A DNA stretch of 44,609 bases from Oscillospiraceae bacterium (GCA_031255415.1 JAIRSO010000064.1:1-44609); one strand, 5' to 3'. Counted from the first letter of the stretch, positions 7,248 through 15,802 are shown. The notes: a model not told the origin generated them from the letters alone. A program made the numbers and translations.

Positions 7248-8240
7248 CTAATTCGCTATAGCCTCGTCAAACTTAAACGTCGATGGTTTGAAGTCCACTT
7301 TGCGGACAAACGCGGCGGCCTCGGTAGCGCCGTCGATGCGATCCATGCCGCTATCCTCCCACTCCACCGACAGCGGCCCGTCGTAGCCTATAGCGTTCAG
7401 CACGCGAATGATCGACTCGAAGTCCACGTCGCCATGACCCAGCGAGCGGAAATTCCAGCCTCGCCGCAGATCGCCAAAGTCGATATGGCTGCCCAGCAGC
7501 CCGCTCCGCCCGTCCAGCGTCACAGCCGAGTCCTTCATATGCACGTGGTACACCCTGGACGCGAAATCCTGAAGGAACAGATGCGGCTTGATCCCCTGCC
7601 ATTGTAAGTGGCTGGGATCGAAGTTCAGCCCGAACTCCGGGCGATCCTTGAACTTCTCGAGCAGCCTCTTGGTCGAGTAATAGTCAAACGCGATCTCGCC
7701 CGGATGCACCTCCAGCGCGTACTTTACGCCATGCTTGACGAATTCGTCCAGTATCGGAGTCCACAGCCTGACGATCTCGTTGAATCCGTCCTCGACCATC
7801 CGTTCCGTCGTCTGCGGGAATGAATAAAGATATTTCCATATCGGCGATCCTGTGAAGCACGTCACAACGCCGACCCCCAGCTTCTTGGCGACAGCCGGGG
7901 CTTTCTTCATCGTCTCGACGGCCCAGGCGCGTATCGCCTCCGGCTGGTTCGCCAGCCGCGCCGGAGCGAAATTGTTAAGTCGCGGATCGGGCGCGTCTCC
8001 GACGCACTGCCCGATGATGTGCGCCGCTATCGCCTTGACGATCAGCCCGTTTTTCTCCAGGGTATCGAGTATCCAGCGCGCGTATGAATCGTCCTCATAC
8101 GCCTTGTCCAGATCGAGATTGTTTCCCCAGCACGCTATCTCCAGCCCGTCGTAACCCATCTTTTTCGCCAGCGCGCACAGTTCGTCAAAAGGCATATCCG
8201 CCCACTGGCACGTGCACAGCGTCACAGGCCTGCCGCTCAT
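7248..8240 (-). CDS. Sugar phosphate isomerase/epimerase (xylose-isomerase-like TIM barrel)
   Basis: A 330-residue cytoplasmic enzyme of the AP-endonuclease-2/xylose-isomerase-like barrel family (IolE and tagatose-3-epimerase relatives), which isomerise or epimerise sugars using a divalent metal. Supporting segments are MGYDGLEIACWG near the N-terminus, YALEVHPGEIAFDYYST (metal-binding Glu), GLNFDPSHLQWQG (Asp and His) and the final LSVEWEDSGMD. The ATG at 8240 is preceded by GGAGG at 8 nt. The gene diverges from the sugar ABC importer and is likely part of the same catabolic system, converting the released monosaccharide. The exact substrate is not readable; 2-keto-myo-inositol or a ketohexose are both possible. 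Confidence 0.82.
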   Translation of the reverse strand: MSGRPVTLCTCQWADMPFDELCALAKKMGYDGLEIACWGNNLDLDKAYEDDSYARWILDTLEKNGLIVKAIAAHIIGQCVGDAPDPRLNNFAPARLANQPEAIRAWAVETMKKAPAVAKKLGVGVVTCFTGSPIWKYLYSFPQTTERMVEDGFNEIVRLWTPILDEFVKHGVKYALEVHPGEIAFDYYSTKRLLEKFKDRPEFGLNFDPSHLQWQGIKPHLFLQDFASRVYHVHMKDSAVTLDGRSGLLGSHIDFGDLRRGWNFRSLGHGDVDFESIIRVLNAIGYDGPLSVEWEDSGMDRIDGATEAAAFVRKVDFKPSTFKFDEAIAN

Positions 8241-8274
8241 TGTCCCCGCCTCCGTTTCGTGTATTGTATAGCCG

Positions 8275-8304
8275 ATGATACCGCGCGCGCGGTTAGCGTG
8301 TCAA
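8275..8304 (-). promoter_or_regulatory. SigA-type promoter of the sugar isomerase gene
   Basis: On the minus strand TTGACA (8299-8304) and TATCAT (8275-8280) are separated by 18 nt, with a roughly 30-nt leader to the ATG at 8240. It is divergent from the importer promoter about 110 nt away. I see no convincing operator in the region between them. Confidence 0.75.
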
Positions 8305-8412
8305 GACGCGGACTTGAGCGCTGACACTCGCCGGATTCGTGCGGCACGCCGCGGCAACATGGCAACGCACAAACACGCGCGGCGTTAGACGTATTTGCCG
8401 ACAACTGCGGAC

Positions 8413-8441
8413 TTGACATAATCGCCATATAGTAGTAGAAT
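8413..8441 (+). promoter_or_regulatory. SigA-type promoter of the carbohydrate importer operon
   Basis: TTGACA (8413-8418), 17 nt, TAGAAT (8436-8441), about 48 nt before the first permease start. Hexamers and spacing are near ideal. Confidence 0.8.
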
Positions 8442-8489
8442 ACATTTGCGTGGAATTTTAGTTCAAGTAGCCCAAACGAGGTGATTGTT

Positions 8490-9422
8490 ATGACGCTTGC
8501 CTCGGGTAAGCGTACGAACCAGATGCGCGGCAAACGGATCAAGAAGCACTGGCAGCTGTACCTGCTGTTCCTTGTGCCTCTCGCGAGCGTTCTTATCTTC
8601 TCATACGGGCCGATGTACGGCATAGTCATCGCGTTTAAAAACTACGTCGTCAGCGACTCCATATGGGGCAGCAAGTGGGCTGGGCTAAAACATTTCCGCG
8701 AGTTCATAGGTTCTTATAACTTCCCTCGGCTTATGAAAAACACGGTAGGCATAAGCATTTATGGACTGCTCGCCGGTTTCCCCGTGCCTATCATATTCGC
8801 TCTTCTGATAAACGAGTGTCCAAACGTGAGATTCAAAAAAACCGTGCAGATGGTAACATACGCTCCGCATTTTATCTCGACGGTGGTTATGGTTTCGCTG
8901 ATCGTGATGTTTCTAAACCCGCGCAGCGGCATACTCGCCAAGGCGATTACGTCGATGACTGGGCAGCGTATCGATTACATATCGGCGCCTAAGTTTTTCA
9001 AAACCATTTATGTGTGGTCGGGCGTCTGGCAGAGCATGGGTTTCTCGGCCGTTATTTATATAGCCGCTCTGGCTGGCGTGGACGCGTCGCTTCACGAAGC
9101 CGCGGTGGTGGACGGCGCGAGCAAGCTGCAGAAGATATGTCATGTCGATCTGCCCAGCATTATGCCCACGATCGTCATATTGTTTATACTGAGCTTCGGC
9201 TCCGTCATGAGCGTCGGGTATGAAAAGATATACTTAATGCAAAATCAGCTGAATATGGCGACGTCGGACGTTATCTCAACATTCGTGTACAGGATGGGTC
9301 TATTGCAAGCGCAGTACAGCTTCTCAGCGGCGGTCGGGCTTTTCAACTCGGTGATCAACGCCGCTCTGCTGGTGATCGTCAACCAGATCGCGCGAAGGGT
9401 GGGTGAGACAAGCCTATGGTAA
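8490..9422 (+). CDS. Carbohydrate ABC transporter permease 1 (LplB/YteP type)
   Basis: A 310-residue membrane permease with about six transmembrane helices, one of two in a type-I oligosaccharide importer. The permease signature loop reads EAAVVDGASKLQKICHVDLP. The N-terminus (KKHWQLYLLFLVPLASVLIFSYGPMYGIVIAFKNY) is typical of the LplB subgroup that imports complex glycan fragments. I start at the ATG at 8490 with GAGGTG 5 nt upstream; an in-frame GTG at 8481 lies inside that ribosome binding site. The gene overlaps the second permease by 7 nt. No ATPase is encoded nearby, as usual for this group, which shares an MsmX-type ATPase encoded elsewhere. Confidence 0.92.
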   Translation: MTLASGKRTNQMRGKRIKKHWQLYLLFLVPLASVLIFSYGPMYGIVIAFKNYVVSDSIWGSKWAGLKHFREFIGSYNFPRLMKNTVGISIYGLLAGFPVPIIFALLINECPNVRFKKTVQMVTYAPHFISTVVMVSLIVMFLNPRSGILAKAITSMTGQRIDYISAPKFFKTIYVWSGVWQSMGFSAVIYIAALAGVDASLHEAAVVDGASKLQKICHVDLPSIMPTIVILFILSFGSVMSVGYEKIYLMQNQLNMATSDVISTFVYRMGLLQAQYSFSAAVGLFNSVINAALLVIVNQIARRVGETSLW

Positions 9423-10387
9423 CGGCGAGAGGCAAGTCCGCGCGAGGATCGTCCGGATACCGAGACCTTGGACGCAGGCTGTCCGATAAAGCGAAACGCC
9501 GTGGTCCGATACGCCTAACCCCAGCGGACACGGTTTTTAACGTTATCATGTACGCCGCGCTGGCGTTCGTGCTGATTATCGTCGCGTATCCGTTGATATT
9601 CGTGCTAAGCGCGTCGTTCAGCGAGCCGTACGCCGTCATATCGGGTCAGGTATGGCTATACCCCGTGCGGTTCAGTACGGTGGGCTACACCACCATATTC
9701 AGGGACGCGGGATTGATGCGCACGTTCCTCAACAGCGTGCATGTAACGGCGCTTGGCACGGCTATCAACCTGATGTGCACGGTCATGGCGGCGTATCCGC
9801 TGTCAGTCAAAACATTCGTCGGGCGAGGGGTATTCATGGGGATATTGTCGTTCACGATGTTTTTCGGCGGCGGACTGATACCGTTTTTCCTATTGGTAAG
9901 GAACCTAGGCCTGTACAACACTTATTGGGCGTTAGTGCTGCCAGGCGCGATAAGCGTATATAACGTTATCGTCGCCCGGACGTTCTTCTCTACAAGCATA
10001 CCATACGAACTATACGAGGCCGCCGAGCTGGACGGGTGTTCGGACATATATTACCTGATCCGCGTGGTGCTGCCATTATCCGCGCCCATACTGGCCGTGC
10101 TGGTGATGTACTACGCGGTGGGGCATTGGAACGCGTACTTCAACCACATGATTTTCCTTAAGGATAAGGCCAAGTTCACGTTCCAGATAACGCTGCGCAG
10201 CATACTGATCCAAAACCAGAACAGCGACATGATGATCGACGCAAGCGTGCTTCAGCGCCAACAGGGGCTGGCCGATCTGTTGAAATACTCGCTTATCGTG
10301 GTATCTTCCACACCCATGCTGCTGCTGTATCCGTTCATCCAGAAACACTTTGTAAAAGGCGTTATGGTCGGAGCTATCAAGGGTTGA
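9416..10387 (+). CDS. Carbohydrate ABC transporter permease 2 (YtcP type)
   Basis: A 323-residue membrane permease with about six helices, pairing with the upstream LplB-like subunit. The cytoplasmic coupling loop reads EAAELDGCSDIYYLIRVVLPLSAPIL. The first ~40 residues are basic and hydrophilic before the first helix (FNVIMYAALAFVLIIVAYPLIFVLSASFSEP), as in YtcP homologues, and the C-terminus ends KHFVKGVMVGAIKG, a typical family tail. The ATG lies inside the previous gene's last codons. A structured 71-nt gap follows before the binding-protein gene. Confidence 0.92.
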   Translation: MVTARGKSARGSSGYRDLGRRLSDKAKRRGPIRLTPADTVFNVIMYAALAFVLIIVAYPLIFVLSASFSEPYAVISGQVWLYPVRFSTVGYTTIFRDAGLMRTFLNSVHVTALGTAINLMCTVMAAYPLSVKTFVGRGVFMGILSFTMFFGGGLIPFFLLVRNLGLYNTYWALVLPGAISVYNVIVARTFFSTSIPYELYEAAELDGCSDIYYLIRVVLPLSAPILAVLVMYYAVGHWNAYFNHMIFLKDKAKFTFQITLRSILIQNQNSDMMIDASVLQRQQGLADLLKYSLIVVSSTPMLLLYPFIQKHFVKGVMVGAIKG

Positions 10388-10405
10388 CCTTCGTTCCGCC
10401 GGCCT

Positions 10406-10437
10406 GGCATAAACGCTATGCCGCCGCGCGCGGCATA
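10406..10437 (+). promoter_or_regulatory. Two mutually exclusive hairpins before the binding-protein gene
   Basis: GGCATA (10406-10411) can pair with TATGCC (10417-10422). The same TATGCCGC (10417-10424) can instead pair perfectly with GCGGCATA (10430-10437) around a 5-nt loop. No T run follows, so this is not an ordinary terminator. The position, just before the AGGAGG of the binding-protein gene, suits an mRNA processing or stabilising element that boosts binding-protein expression over permeases. The role is inferred. Confidence 0.5.
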
Positions 10438-10458
10438 ACCAAAACTAGGAGGTAGACC

Positions 10459-12078
10459 ATGAACAAACCCCGCTGCCAGCTGCTCGCCGCGTTGCTGTCG
10501 CTCATGTTGCTCACAGGCGCGGCAAGCGCGTTCGCAGAGAGCGCCGCCTATGTGACCGACGAACCCATTACCTTTGAGGTCGTGATGCAGGACGTTACGT
10601 ACATCGGCGATCTCAACGAGAATTCGTTCGGCAAGTGGTATGAGGATCGCACCAACGTGCACATCAACTACGTAGAAGTCCCGTCCGACATCGTCACCGA
10701 GCGCGTCAACCTGATGATAGCCAGCGACGAACTGCCGGATATGTTCATCGGAACCGTCGTGCAGGCGGACGTGAACGGTGCGCGCGGCGTATTCAAGGCG
10801 CTTAACGGCCTGATCGACGAACACGGCGTGGAGACAAAGAAACTGTTCGACGAATACCCCGAACTGCTGCCGGGCATGATCACGGCGGTCGATGGCAACA
10901 TATACGCTCTACCCAGCATCAACGCGTGCTATCACTGCATGCACTCTCAGCGCGCATGGATCAACCGCGATTGGATGACCACGCTCGGACTGGAGTACCC
11001 GAACACGATCGACGAGTTCGAGGCCGTGCTGCGCGCGTTCAAGGACGGCGATCCCAACGGCAACGGCATAGCGGACGAAGTGCCGTTCACCGGCGCAAAT
11101 CAAGCCAATCAGCGTATCTACGCGTTCCTGCTTAACTCGTTCGTGCCGTTCTACGACGAATGGTACCACTACATCGACGAGTCCGGCACGCTGCAGTTTG
11201 CGGCTGACGACGAGGCGTTCCGCGACGGCCTGCGCTGGATCAAGAAACTGATCGACGAAGGCCTGGTGGATGTAATGGGCTTGACCCAAACCCCGGATCA
11301 GCTGGTGCAATTAGGCTCCGATCCCGCCGCCATCCTGCTGGGCGGCTTTACGTCGTTCACATGGTGGCAGGGCGTGCCGGCCGACGTTGACTCAAGCGAC
11401 AACCGTTCGCGCTTGTACTCGGGTCTCAGCCCGCTCGAAGGCCCGGACGGCGTTCGCCACTCGGTAACAACGAGCACGGCTGTGCAGCGCGATATAGCGG
11501 TAATCACCAAGAAATGCGCGAACCCCGAAGCGGCGTTCAAATGGCTGGATCAGCTTTACAACCCCGAAGTTACCCTCCGCTCCCAAGTGGGCGAACTGGG
11601 CGTGAACTACGACCTGCCGCCGGAAGGCGCGCTGGGCATCAACGGCAAGCCCGCCCTGTATATCCAGCACTGGCTGGGCGACGGCGAGACGCAGCGGTTG
11701 AATACGCGCATGGATAACATCATCATGGCGAACCGTTCCAGCGACTTCCGCCTGGGCGAGATGGCCGACTTCAACGATCCCGAGACCCAGTGGAGCCAGG
11801 AGCCGCGCCTGTATCAGGAGACGCACGACTACTTCGTACCGTATGAAAACGTGTCGTACTACGTGCCCCCGCTGGCCTACACGGAGCAGGAAGGCGCGGA
11901 CGTGAACACCTACCAGACGCATCTTAAGGACTACGTCACCGAGTCCATAGTGCTATTCCTCACGGGGAACAAGGATCTGGACAAAGAATGGGATTCGTAC
12001 CTCTCGCAGCTGTCGGCGCTGCATGTCGACGAATACACCGCGATACGACAGACGGCGTATGATCGGCAATACAAGTAA
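10459..12078 (+). CDS. Extracellular solute-binding protein of the oligosaccharide importer (LipO-like)
   Basis: A 539-residue family-1-type binding protein that captures an oligosaccharide for the LplB/YtcP permeases. Size and composition fit the LipO group (acidic, many Trp/Tyr; phrases NLMIASDELPDMFIG, NRDWMTTLGLEYPNTIDEFEAVLRAFKDGDPNGNG). The signal peptide is unusual: it ends LTGAASAFA, a signal-peptidase I site, with no lipobox Cys, so the mature protein would not be lipid-anchored. The one early Cys (residue 6) lies before the hydrophobic core. Translation starts at ATG 10459 behind AGGAGG. Hairpins flank the gene on both sides, consistent with a separately stabilised mRNA segment. Neighbouring GH29 and SDR genes suggest a fucose-containing or similar glycan. 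Confidence 0.9.
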   Translation: MNKPRCQLLAALLSLMLLTGAASAFAESAAYVTDEPITFEVVMQDVTYIGDLNENSFGKWYEDRTNVHINYVEVPSDIVTERVNLMIASDELPDMFIGTVVQADVNGARGVFKALNGLIDEHGVETKKLFDEYPELLPGMITAVDGNIYALPSINACYHCMHSQRAWINRDWMTTLGLEYPNTIDEFEAVLRAFKDGDPNGNGIADEVPFTGANQANQRIYAFLLNSFVPFYDEWYHYIDESGTLQFAADDEAFRDGLRWIKKLIDEGLVDVMGLTQTPDQLVQLGSDPAAILLGGFTSFTWWQGVPADVDSSDNRSRLYSGLSPLEGPDGVRHSVTTSTAVQRDIAVITKKCANPEAAFKWLDQLYNPEVTLRSQVGELGVNYDLPPEGALGINGKPALYIQHWLGDGETQRLNTRMDNIIMANRSSDFRLGEMADFNDPETQWSQEPRLYQETHDYFVPYENVSYYVPPLAYTEQEGADVNTYQTHLKDYVTESIVLFLTGNKDLDKEWDSYLSQLSALHVDEYTAIRQTAYDRQYK

Positions 12079-12098
12079 TCGGTTAGCGTAACCCAAGA

Positions 12099-12124
12099 GG
12101 GGGCGGCTGCTCTCAGCCGTCCCC
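12099..12124 (+). promoter_or_regulatory. Intercistronic hairpin after the binding-protein gene
   Basis: GGGGGCGGCTG (12099-12109) pairs with CAGCCGTCCCC (12114-12124) in an 11-bp stem (one G-U) with a CTCT loop. No T run follows, so it is more likely a 3-prime stabiliser or partial terminator between the binding-protein and GH29 genes than a full terminator. Confidence 0.65.
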
Positions 12125-12153
12125 GCATTATGTGTAACGCGGAGGGATTCATT

Positions 12154-13383
12154 TTGCGCAAATCACAACCGAGCGCGGAGCGGCTCGCGTTCCTTGATTG
12201 GGAAATGGGCGCGTTCTTTCACTTCGGCATACGCACGTTTTACGAAGGCCGCCGCGATTGGGATGGCAAGCCCATGCCGCTGGAAGGATTCGCCCCGACG
12301 GAACTGGACTGCGAACAGTGGATCGCGACAATAAAAGAGGCCGGAGCGAAATACGCTATCCTAGTGTGTAAGCATCACGACGGTTTCGCGAACTGGCCCA
12401 GCAAGCATTCGGAGTATCATGTCGGACTAACCCCCTGGAGAAACGGGCGGGGCGACGTCGTTGCCGAGTTTGTATCCGCGTGCCGCAAGTACGATATCAA
12501 GATAGGGTTGTATTACTCCCCCGCCGAGATCGGCTATGGCGACCGCTCCGCCAAAGAGCATGACGATTACTTCATCGCGCAGGTCAGCGAACTGCTTAGC
12601 GGCTATGGGCAAATAGATTATCTATGGTTCGACGGCTGCGGCTCCGAGGGGCACGAGTACGACAAGGAGCGCATCGTCAAGGCTATCCGCGGTTTACAGC
12701 CCAATATCCTCATATTCAACATGTGGGATCCCGACACGCGCTGGGTCGGCAACGAAGCGGGCATCGCCGGTGTGGAAAACAGCGACTGGGTAAGCGAGCT
12801 AGACTTTTCCGTCATGACCAGCCGCAAGGACGCTCTCGACGGCAAAGAGTTCCTGCCCGCAGAGTGCGATTTCATGATGCGCGACCACAATTGGTTCTAT
12901 AGCGAGTACGACGTTCACACGGTCAAGAGCGTTGAGGAGCTAGTTGGGCTATACTACTATTCGGTGGGCAACGGCGCGAACTTCTTGATTAATATCGGCC
13001 CGGATAGGCGAGGCCTTTTACCCAACGTCGACGCTATCCGTCTAAAAGAGTTCGGCGCGGAGATACGCCGACGCTTCCAAAACCCGCTGCCATCGTCTTT
13101 AGTCGAGTCGGAAAACGGCGCGGCTATCGAGCTTAGCGAACAGCGGTTAGTAAACCATATCGTTATCGGCGAGGATATGGAGACTGGGGGACGTGTCTCT
13201 GAATTCAGTATTCTGGTAAAAAGCCGCCTTATCTATCGGCCAAAGGTTATATACGCTGGCAAGGCGATTGGACACAAGCGGATTATACAGTTCCCGCCGA
13301 TACGCGCAAAGAGCTTGATCGTAAGGGTCGATCAATCGAGCGGCGGCTATAAGCTGATCAAGCCGGAAGCCTACTATATATAA
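12154..13383 (+). CDS. GH29 alpha-L-fucosidase-like glycoside hydrolase
   Basis: A 409-residue cytoplasmic glycosidase (no signal peptide) of the GH29 family, retaining enzymes that release L-fucose or related 6-deoxy sugars. The family landmarks are present: FFHFGIRTF near residue 21, CKHHDGFANWPSKHSEY (about 72-88), and YLWFDG with Asp160 as the expected nucleophile, then NFLINIGPDRRGLLP. A C-terminal beta-sandwich of about 80 residues follows the barrel. I choose TTG at 12154 because GGAGGG lies 7 nt upstream; the in-frame ATG at 12130 directly follows the hairpin and has no ribosome binding site. The general acid/base cannot be assigned by eye, so true substrate preference is open. It acts on the oligosaccharide imported by the adjacent transporter. 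Confidence 0.85.
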   Translation: MRKSQPSAERLAFLDWEMGAFFHFGIRTFYEGRRDWDGKPMPLEGFAPTELDCEQWIATIKEAGAKYAILVCKHHDGFANWPSKHSEYHVGLTPWRNGRGDVVAEFVSACRKYDIKIGLYYSPAEIGYGDRSAKEHDDYFIAQVSELLSGYGQIDYLWFDGCGSEGHEYDKERIVKAIRGLQPNILIFNMWDPDTRWVGNEAGIAGVENSDWVSELDFSVMTSRKDALDGKEFLPAECDFMMRDHNWFYSEYDVHTVKSVEELVGLYYYSVGNGANFLINIGPDRRGLLPNVDAIRLKEFGAEIRRRFQNPLPSSLVESENGAAIELSEQRLVNHIVIGEDMETGGRVSEFSILVKSRLIYRPKVIYAGKAIGHKRIIQFPPIRAKSLIVRVDQSSGGYKLIKPEAYYI

Positions 13384-13450
13384 TACGCAAGACGCGTAAC
13401 CCGCGCGGCGCGACCGCGCGCGCGGCATCACACTAACGGGAGGAACATCC

Positions 13451-14236
13451 ATGCCAGCCAGCAGCCTATATGACCTTACGGGCAGGATCGCTCTTATCAC
13501 GGGCGGATCATACGGTATCGGTTACGCGATAGCCTCGGCGCTCGCGGCGCATGGCGCGCGCGTCGCGTTCAACGATATCAGCCGCGAACTGGTGGACAAG
13601 GGTTTAGCAGCATATCGCGAGGCGGGGATCGACGCGCTGGGCTACGTCTGCGACGTGACGGACGAATCCGCGGTGCGAGGCCTCGTCAGCCAGATCGAGC
13701 GCGACGCGGGAACCATCGGCGTCCTGGTCAACAACGCGGGCATAATCAAGCGCGTGCCGATGATCGAGATGGAGGCCTCCGACTTCCGAAAGGTGATCGA
13801 CGTGGATCTAACCGCGCCGTTCATCGTCGCCAAGGCCGTGCTGCCGGGGATGATCGCATCTGGCGGCGGCAAGATCATCAACATCTGCTCGATGATGAGC
13901 GAGCTGGGTCGCGAGACGGTCAGCGCGTATGCCGCCGCGAAGGGCGGACTCAAGATGCTCACCCGCAACATCGCAAGCGAGTACGGACAGTATAACATAC
14001 AGTGCAACGGTATCGGGCCTGGGTACATCGAGACCCCGCAGACCGCGCCTCTGCGCGAGCCGGGGCACCCGTTCAACCGCTTCATCATCAGCAAAACCCC
14101 CGCCGCGCGCTGGGGCACGACGGACGATCTGGCAGGCCCGGCGGTGTTCCTGGCCTCGCGCGCGTCCGACTTCGTAAACGGCCATATTTTGTATGTGGAC
14201 GGCGGGATACTGGCCTATATCGGCAAGCAGCCGTAA
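13451..14236 (+). CDS. SDR-family oxidoreductase (gluconate 5-dehydrogenase/KduD-like)
   Basis: A 261-residue NAD(P)-dependent short-chain dehydrogenase. It has the cofactor motif TGGSYGIG (residues 17-24), NNAG in the middle, and the catalytic Ser-Tyr-Lys set in SMMSELGRETVSAYAAAKGG, plus the late VNGHILYVDGG. The closest families by feel are gluconate 5-dehydrogenase (IdnO) and KduD, which interconvert keto-sugar acids; an L-fucose dehydrogenase role is an alternative given the GH29 neighbour. GGGAGG lies 8 nt before the ATG. The stop codon overlaps the SigE-type promoter of spoIVA, so this is the last gene of the carbohydrate operon. Confidence 0.87.
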   Translation: MPASSLYDLTGRIALITGGSYGIGYAIASALAAHGARVAFNDISRELVDKGLAAYREAGIDALGYVCDVTDESAVRGLVSQIERDAGTIGVLVNNAGIIKRVPMIEMEASDFRKVIDVDLTAPFIVAKAVLPGMIASGGGKIINICSMMSELGRETVSAYAAAKGGLKMLTRNIASEYGQYNIQCNGIGPGYIETPQTAPLREPGHPFNRFIISKTPAARWGTTDDLAGPAVFLASRASDFVNGHILYVDGGILAYIGKQP

Positions 14237-14262
14237 TATAACCCCGCGCTTGCGCATACCAT
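14234..14262 (+). promoter_or_regulatory. SigE-type sporulation promoter of spoIVA
   Basis: The -35 TAATATA (14234-14240) and -10 CATACCAT (14255-14262) are separated by 14 nt. Compared with the Bacillus SigE consensus (KHATATT, 14-15 nt, CATACAHT), the elements match at 6 of 7 and 7 of 8 positions. It starts on the stop codon of the SDR gene and lies about 60 nt before spoIVA, a known SigE-regulon gene, so the assignment is well supported by context. Confidence 0.8.
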
Positions 14263-14323
14263 CTCCCAAACCGGAAGGTAAGGGACGCGGCACGCCGTTG
14301 TCCGTTAAAGGAGGATGCGCAAA

Positions 14324-15802
14324 ATGGAATCCTTTGACCTGTACCGTGATATCGCCGAACGGACGAACGGGGACATATACATCGGCGTAGTCGGGCCTGT
14401 GCGAACGGGCAAGTCCACGTTTATCAGCCGCATGATGGAGCAGATGGTAACGCCGCTCATCGACAACCCGCACAAGCGCATGCGCGTCGTCGACGAGCTG
14501 CCCCAGAGCGGCAGCGGACGCACGATCATGACCACTCAGCCCAAGTTCGTGCCCGACGAGGCCGTGGACGTATCGCTCAGCGATAGCGTGAGCGCGAGCG
14601 TGCGCCTGGTCGATTGCGTGGGGTACCTGGTGCCGGGCGCGCTGGGCACGTCCGAGGGCGAGGACTCGCGCATGGTGCACACCCCGTGGTTTGACGAAGA
14701 TATACCTTTTGAGGACGCGGCGGAGACGGGCACGCGCAAGGTCATCACCGACCACAGCACGCTGGGGCTGGTCGTAACCACCGACGGCAGTTTCACGGAG
14801 CTGCCGCGCAGCGCGTACACGGACGCGGAGGAACGCGTGGTGCGCGAGCTTAAGGCGCTGGATAAACCCTTCGTGGTGGTGCTCAACAGCGCCGCTCCCA
14901 ACCGCCCCGAGACCCAGCAGCTGCGCCAGCTTCTGGAGGCGAAGTACGCGGTTCCGGTCGCCGCGCTGGACGCTAAGAACATGGGCACGGAGGAGATATC
15001 CAGCCTGCTCAACGATCTATTGATGGCGTTCCCGATGCGCGAGTTCAGGATCGAGCTGCCCGGCTGGACGCAAGCCCTTGACGAAAACCATTGGCTGTTA
15101 AGATCCCTTCTCGATACCGCAGCCGACGCGGAGATGGACGCGCCGCTGATGCGGGATCAATCCGCGTTCGCCAGCGCGTTAAGCGCGAACGAGTACGCGG
15201 ACTCCGCGCAGCAGGTTTCGGTCAGGCTGGGCGAAGGCTCCGTCACATACTCGCTGCCGCTTAGGGAGGGTTTGTTCAACAAGATACTGGGCGAGGAGGC
15301 CGGCACCGAGATTCGCGGCGACGCGCACCTGCTCGCTCTGCTCAAGGAATTGGTATTCGCGAAGAAGGAATACGACCGCATAGCGGACGCTCTGTCCGCC
15401 GTGCGCCAGACGGGATACGGATTGGTGGTGCCCGCGCTATCGGAGCTGACGCTTCAACCGCCGGAGATCGTCAAGCAGGGCAACAGGTTCGGCGTGAGGC
15501 TCAAGGCCAGCGCGCCGTCGCTGCATCTGATCCGCACCGACATCACAACGGAAGTGACCCCGGTCGTGGGCACGGAGCAGCAGTCGGAAGAGCTGGTGCA
15601 ATATCTGCTCAGCGAGTTCGAGCAGAATCCGGAACAGATATGGGAGACCAACTTCTTTGGCAAGTCCCTGCACGAGATGGTAAGGGAAGGGCTTTCCACG
15701 AAGTTGTCGAATATGCCGTTGGACGCGCAGGAGAAGGTTCAGGATACCCTTACGAAGATTGTCAACGAGGGCGGCGGCGGGATGATCTGCATCCTGCTGT
15801 AA
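14324..15802 (+). CDS. spoIVA: Stage IV sporulation protein A, spore-coat scaffold ATPase
   Basis: A 492-residue cytoskeletal-like ATPase that polymerises on the outer forespore membrane in the mother cell and forms the base of the spore coat. Recognisable features are the N-terminal DLYRDIAERTNGDIYIGVVG, Walker A GPVRTGKST (residues 24-32), the middle domain, and the conserved C-terminal end GGMICILL, which is needed for SpoVM-dependent localisation in Bacillus. The start at 14324 places AAAGGAGG 9 nt upstream; the ATG at 14315 directly abuts that site. The resulting length equals that of the Bacillus subtilis protein. It is monocistronic between a SigE-type promoter and a strong terminator, which points to a functional sporulation programme. 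Confidence 0.97.
   Translation: MESFDLYRDIAERTNGDIYIGVVGPVRTGKSTFISRMMEQMVTPLIDNPHKRMRVVDELPQSGSGRTIMTTQPKFVPDEAVDVSLSDSVSASVRLVDCVGYLVPGALGTSEGEDSRMVHTPWFDEDIPFEDAAETGTRKVITDHSTLGLVVTTDGSFTELPRSAYTDAEERVVRELKALDKPFVVVLNSAAPNRPETQQLRQLLEAKYAVPVAALDAKNMGTEEISSLLNDLLMAFPMREFRIELPGWTQALDENHWLLRSLLDTAADAEMDAPLMRDQSAFASALSANEYADSAQQVSVRLGEGSVTYSLPLREGLFNKILGEEAGTEIRGDAHLLALLKELVFAKKEYDRIADALSAVRQTGYGLVVPALSELTLQPPEIVKQGNRFGVRLKASAPSLHLIRTDITTEVTPVVGTEQQSEELVQYLLSEFEQNPEQIWETNFFGKSLHEMVREGLSTKLSNMPLDAQEKVQDTLTKIVNEGGGGMICILL

Noticed and set aside
7052-7261. Plus-strand open frame with a repeated RLRQRGCFLQSRR peptide
   Set aside because: The repeat peptide is just the translation of the 36-bp DNA repeats. 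The frame spans the GntR operator, promoter and terminator and has no ribosome binding site.
12130-12153. Upstream ATG as start of the GH29 gene
   Set aside because: It follows directly after a strong hairpin and has no Shine-Dalgarno sequence, while TTG 12154 has GGAGGG at 7 nt.
13808-14755. Long antisense open frame across the SDR and spoIVA genes
   Set aside because: It crosses the spoIVA promoter and two well-supported genes, with shadow-like composition.
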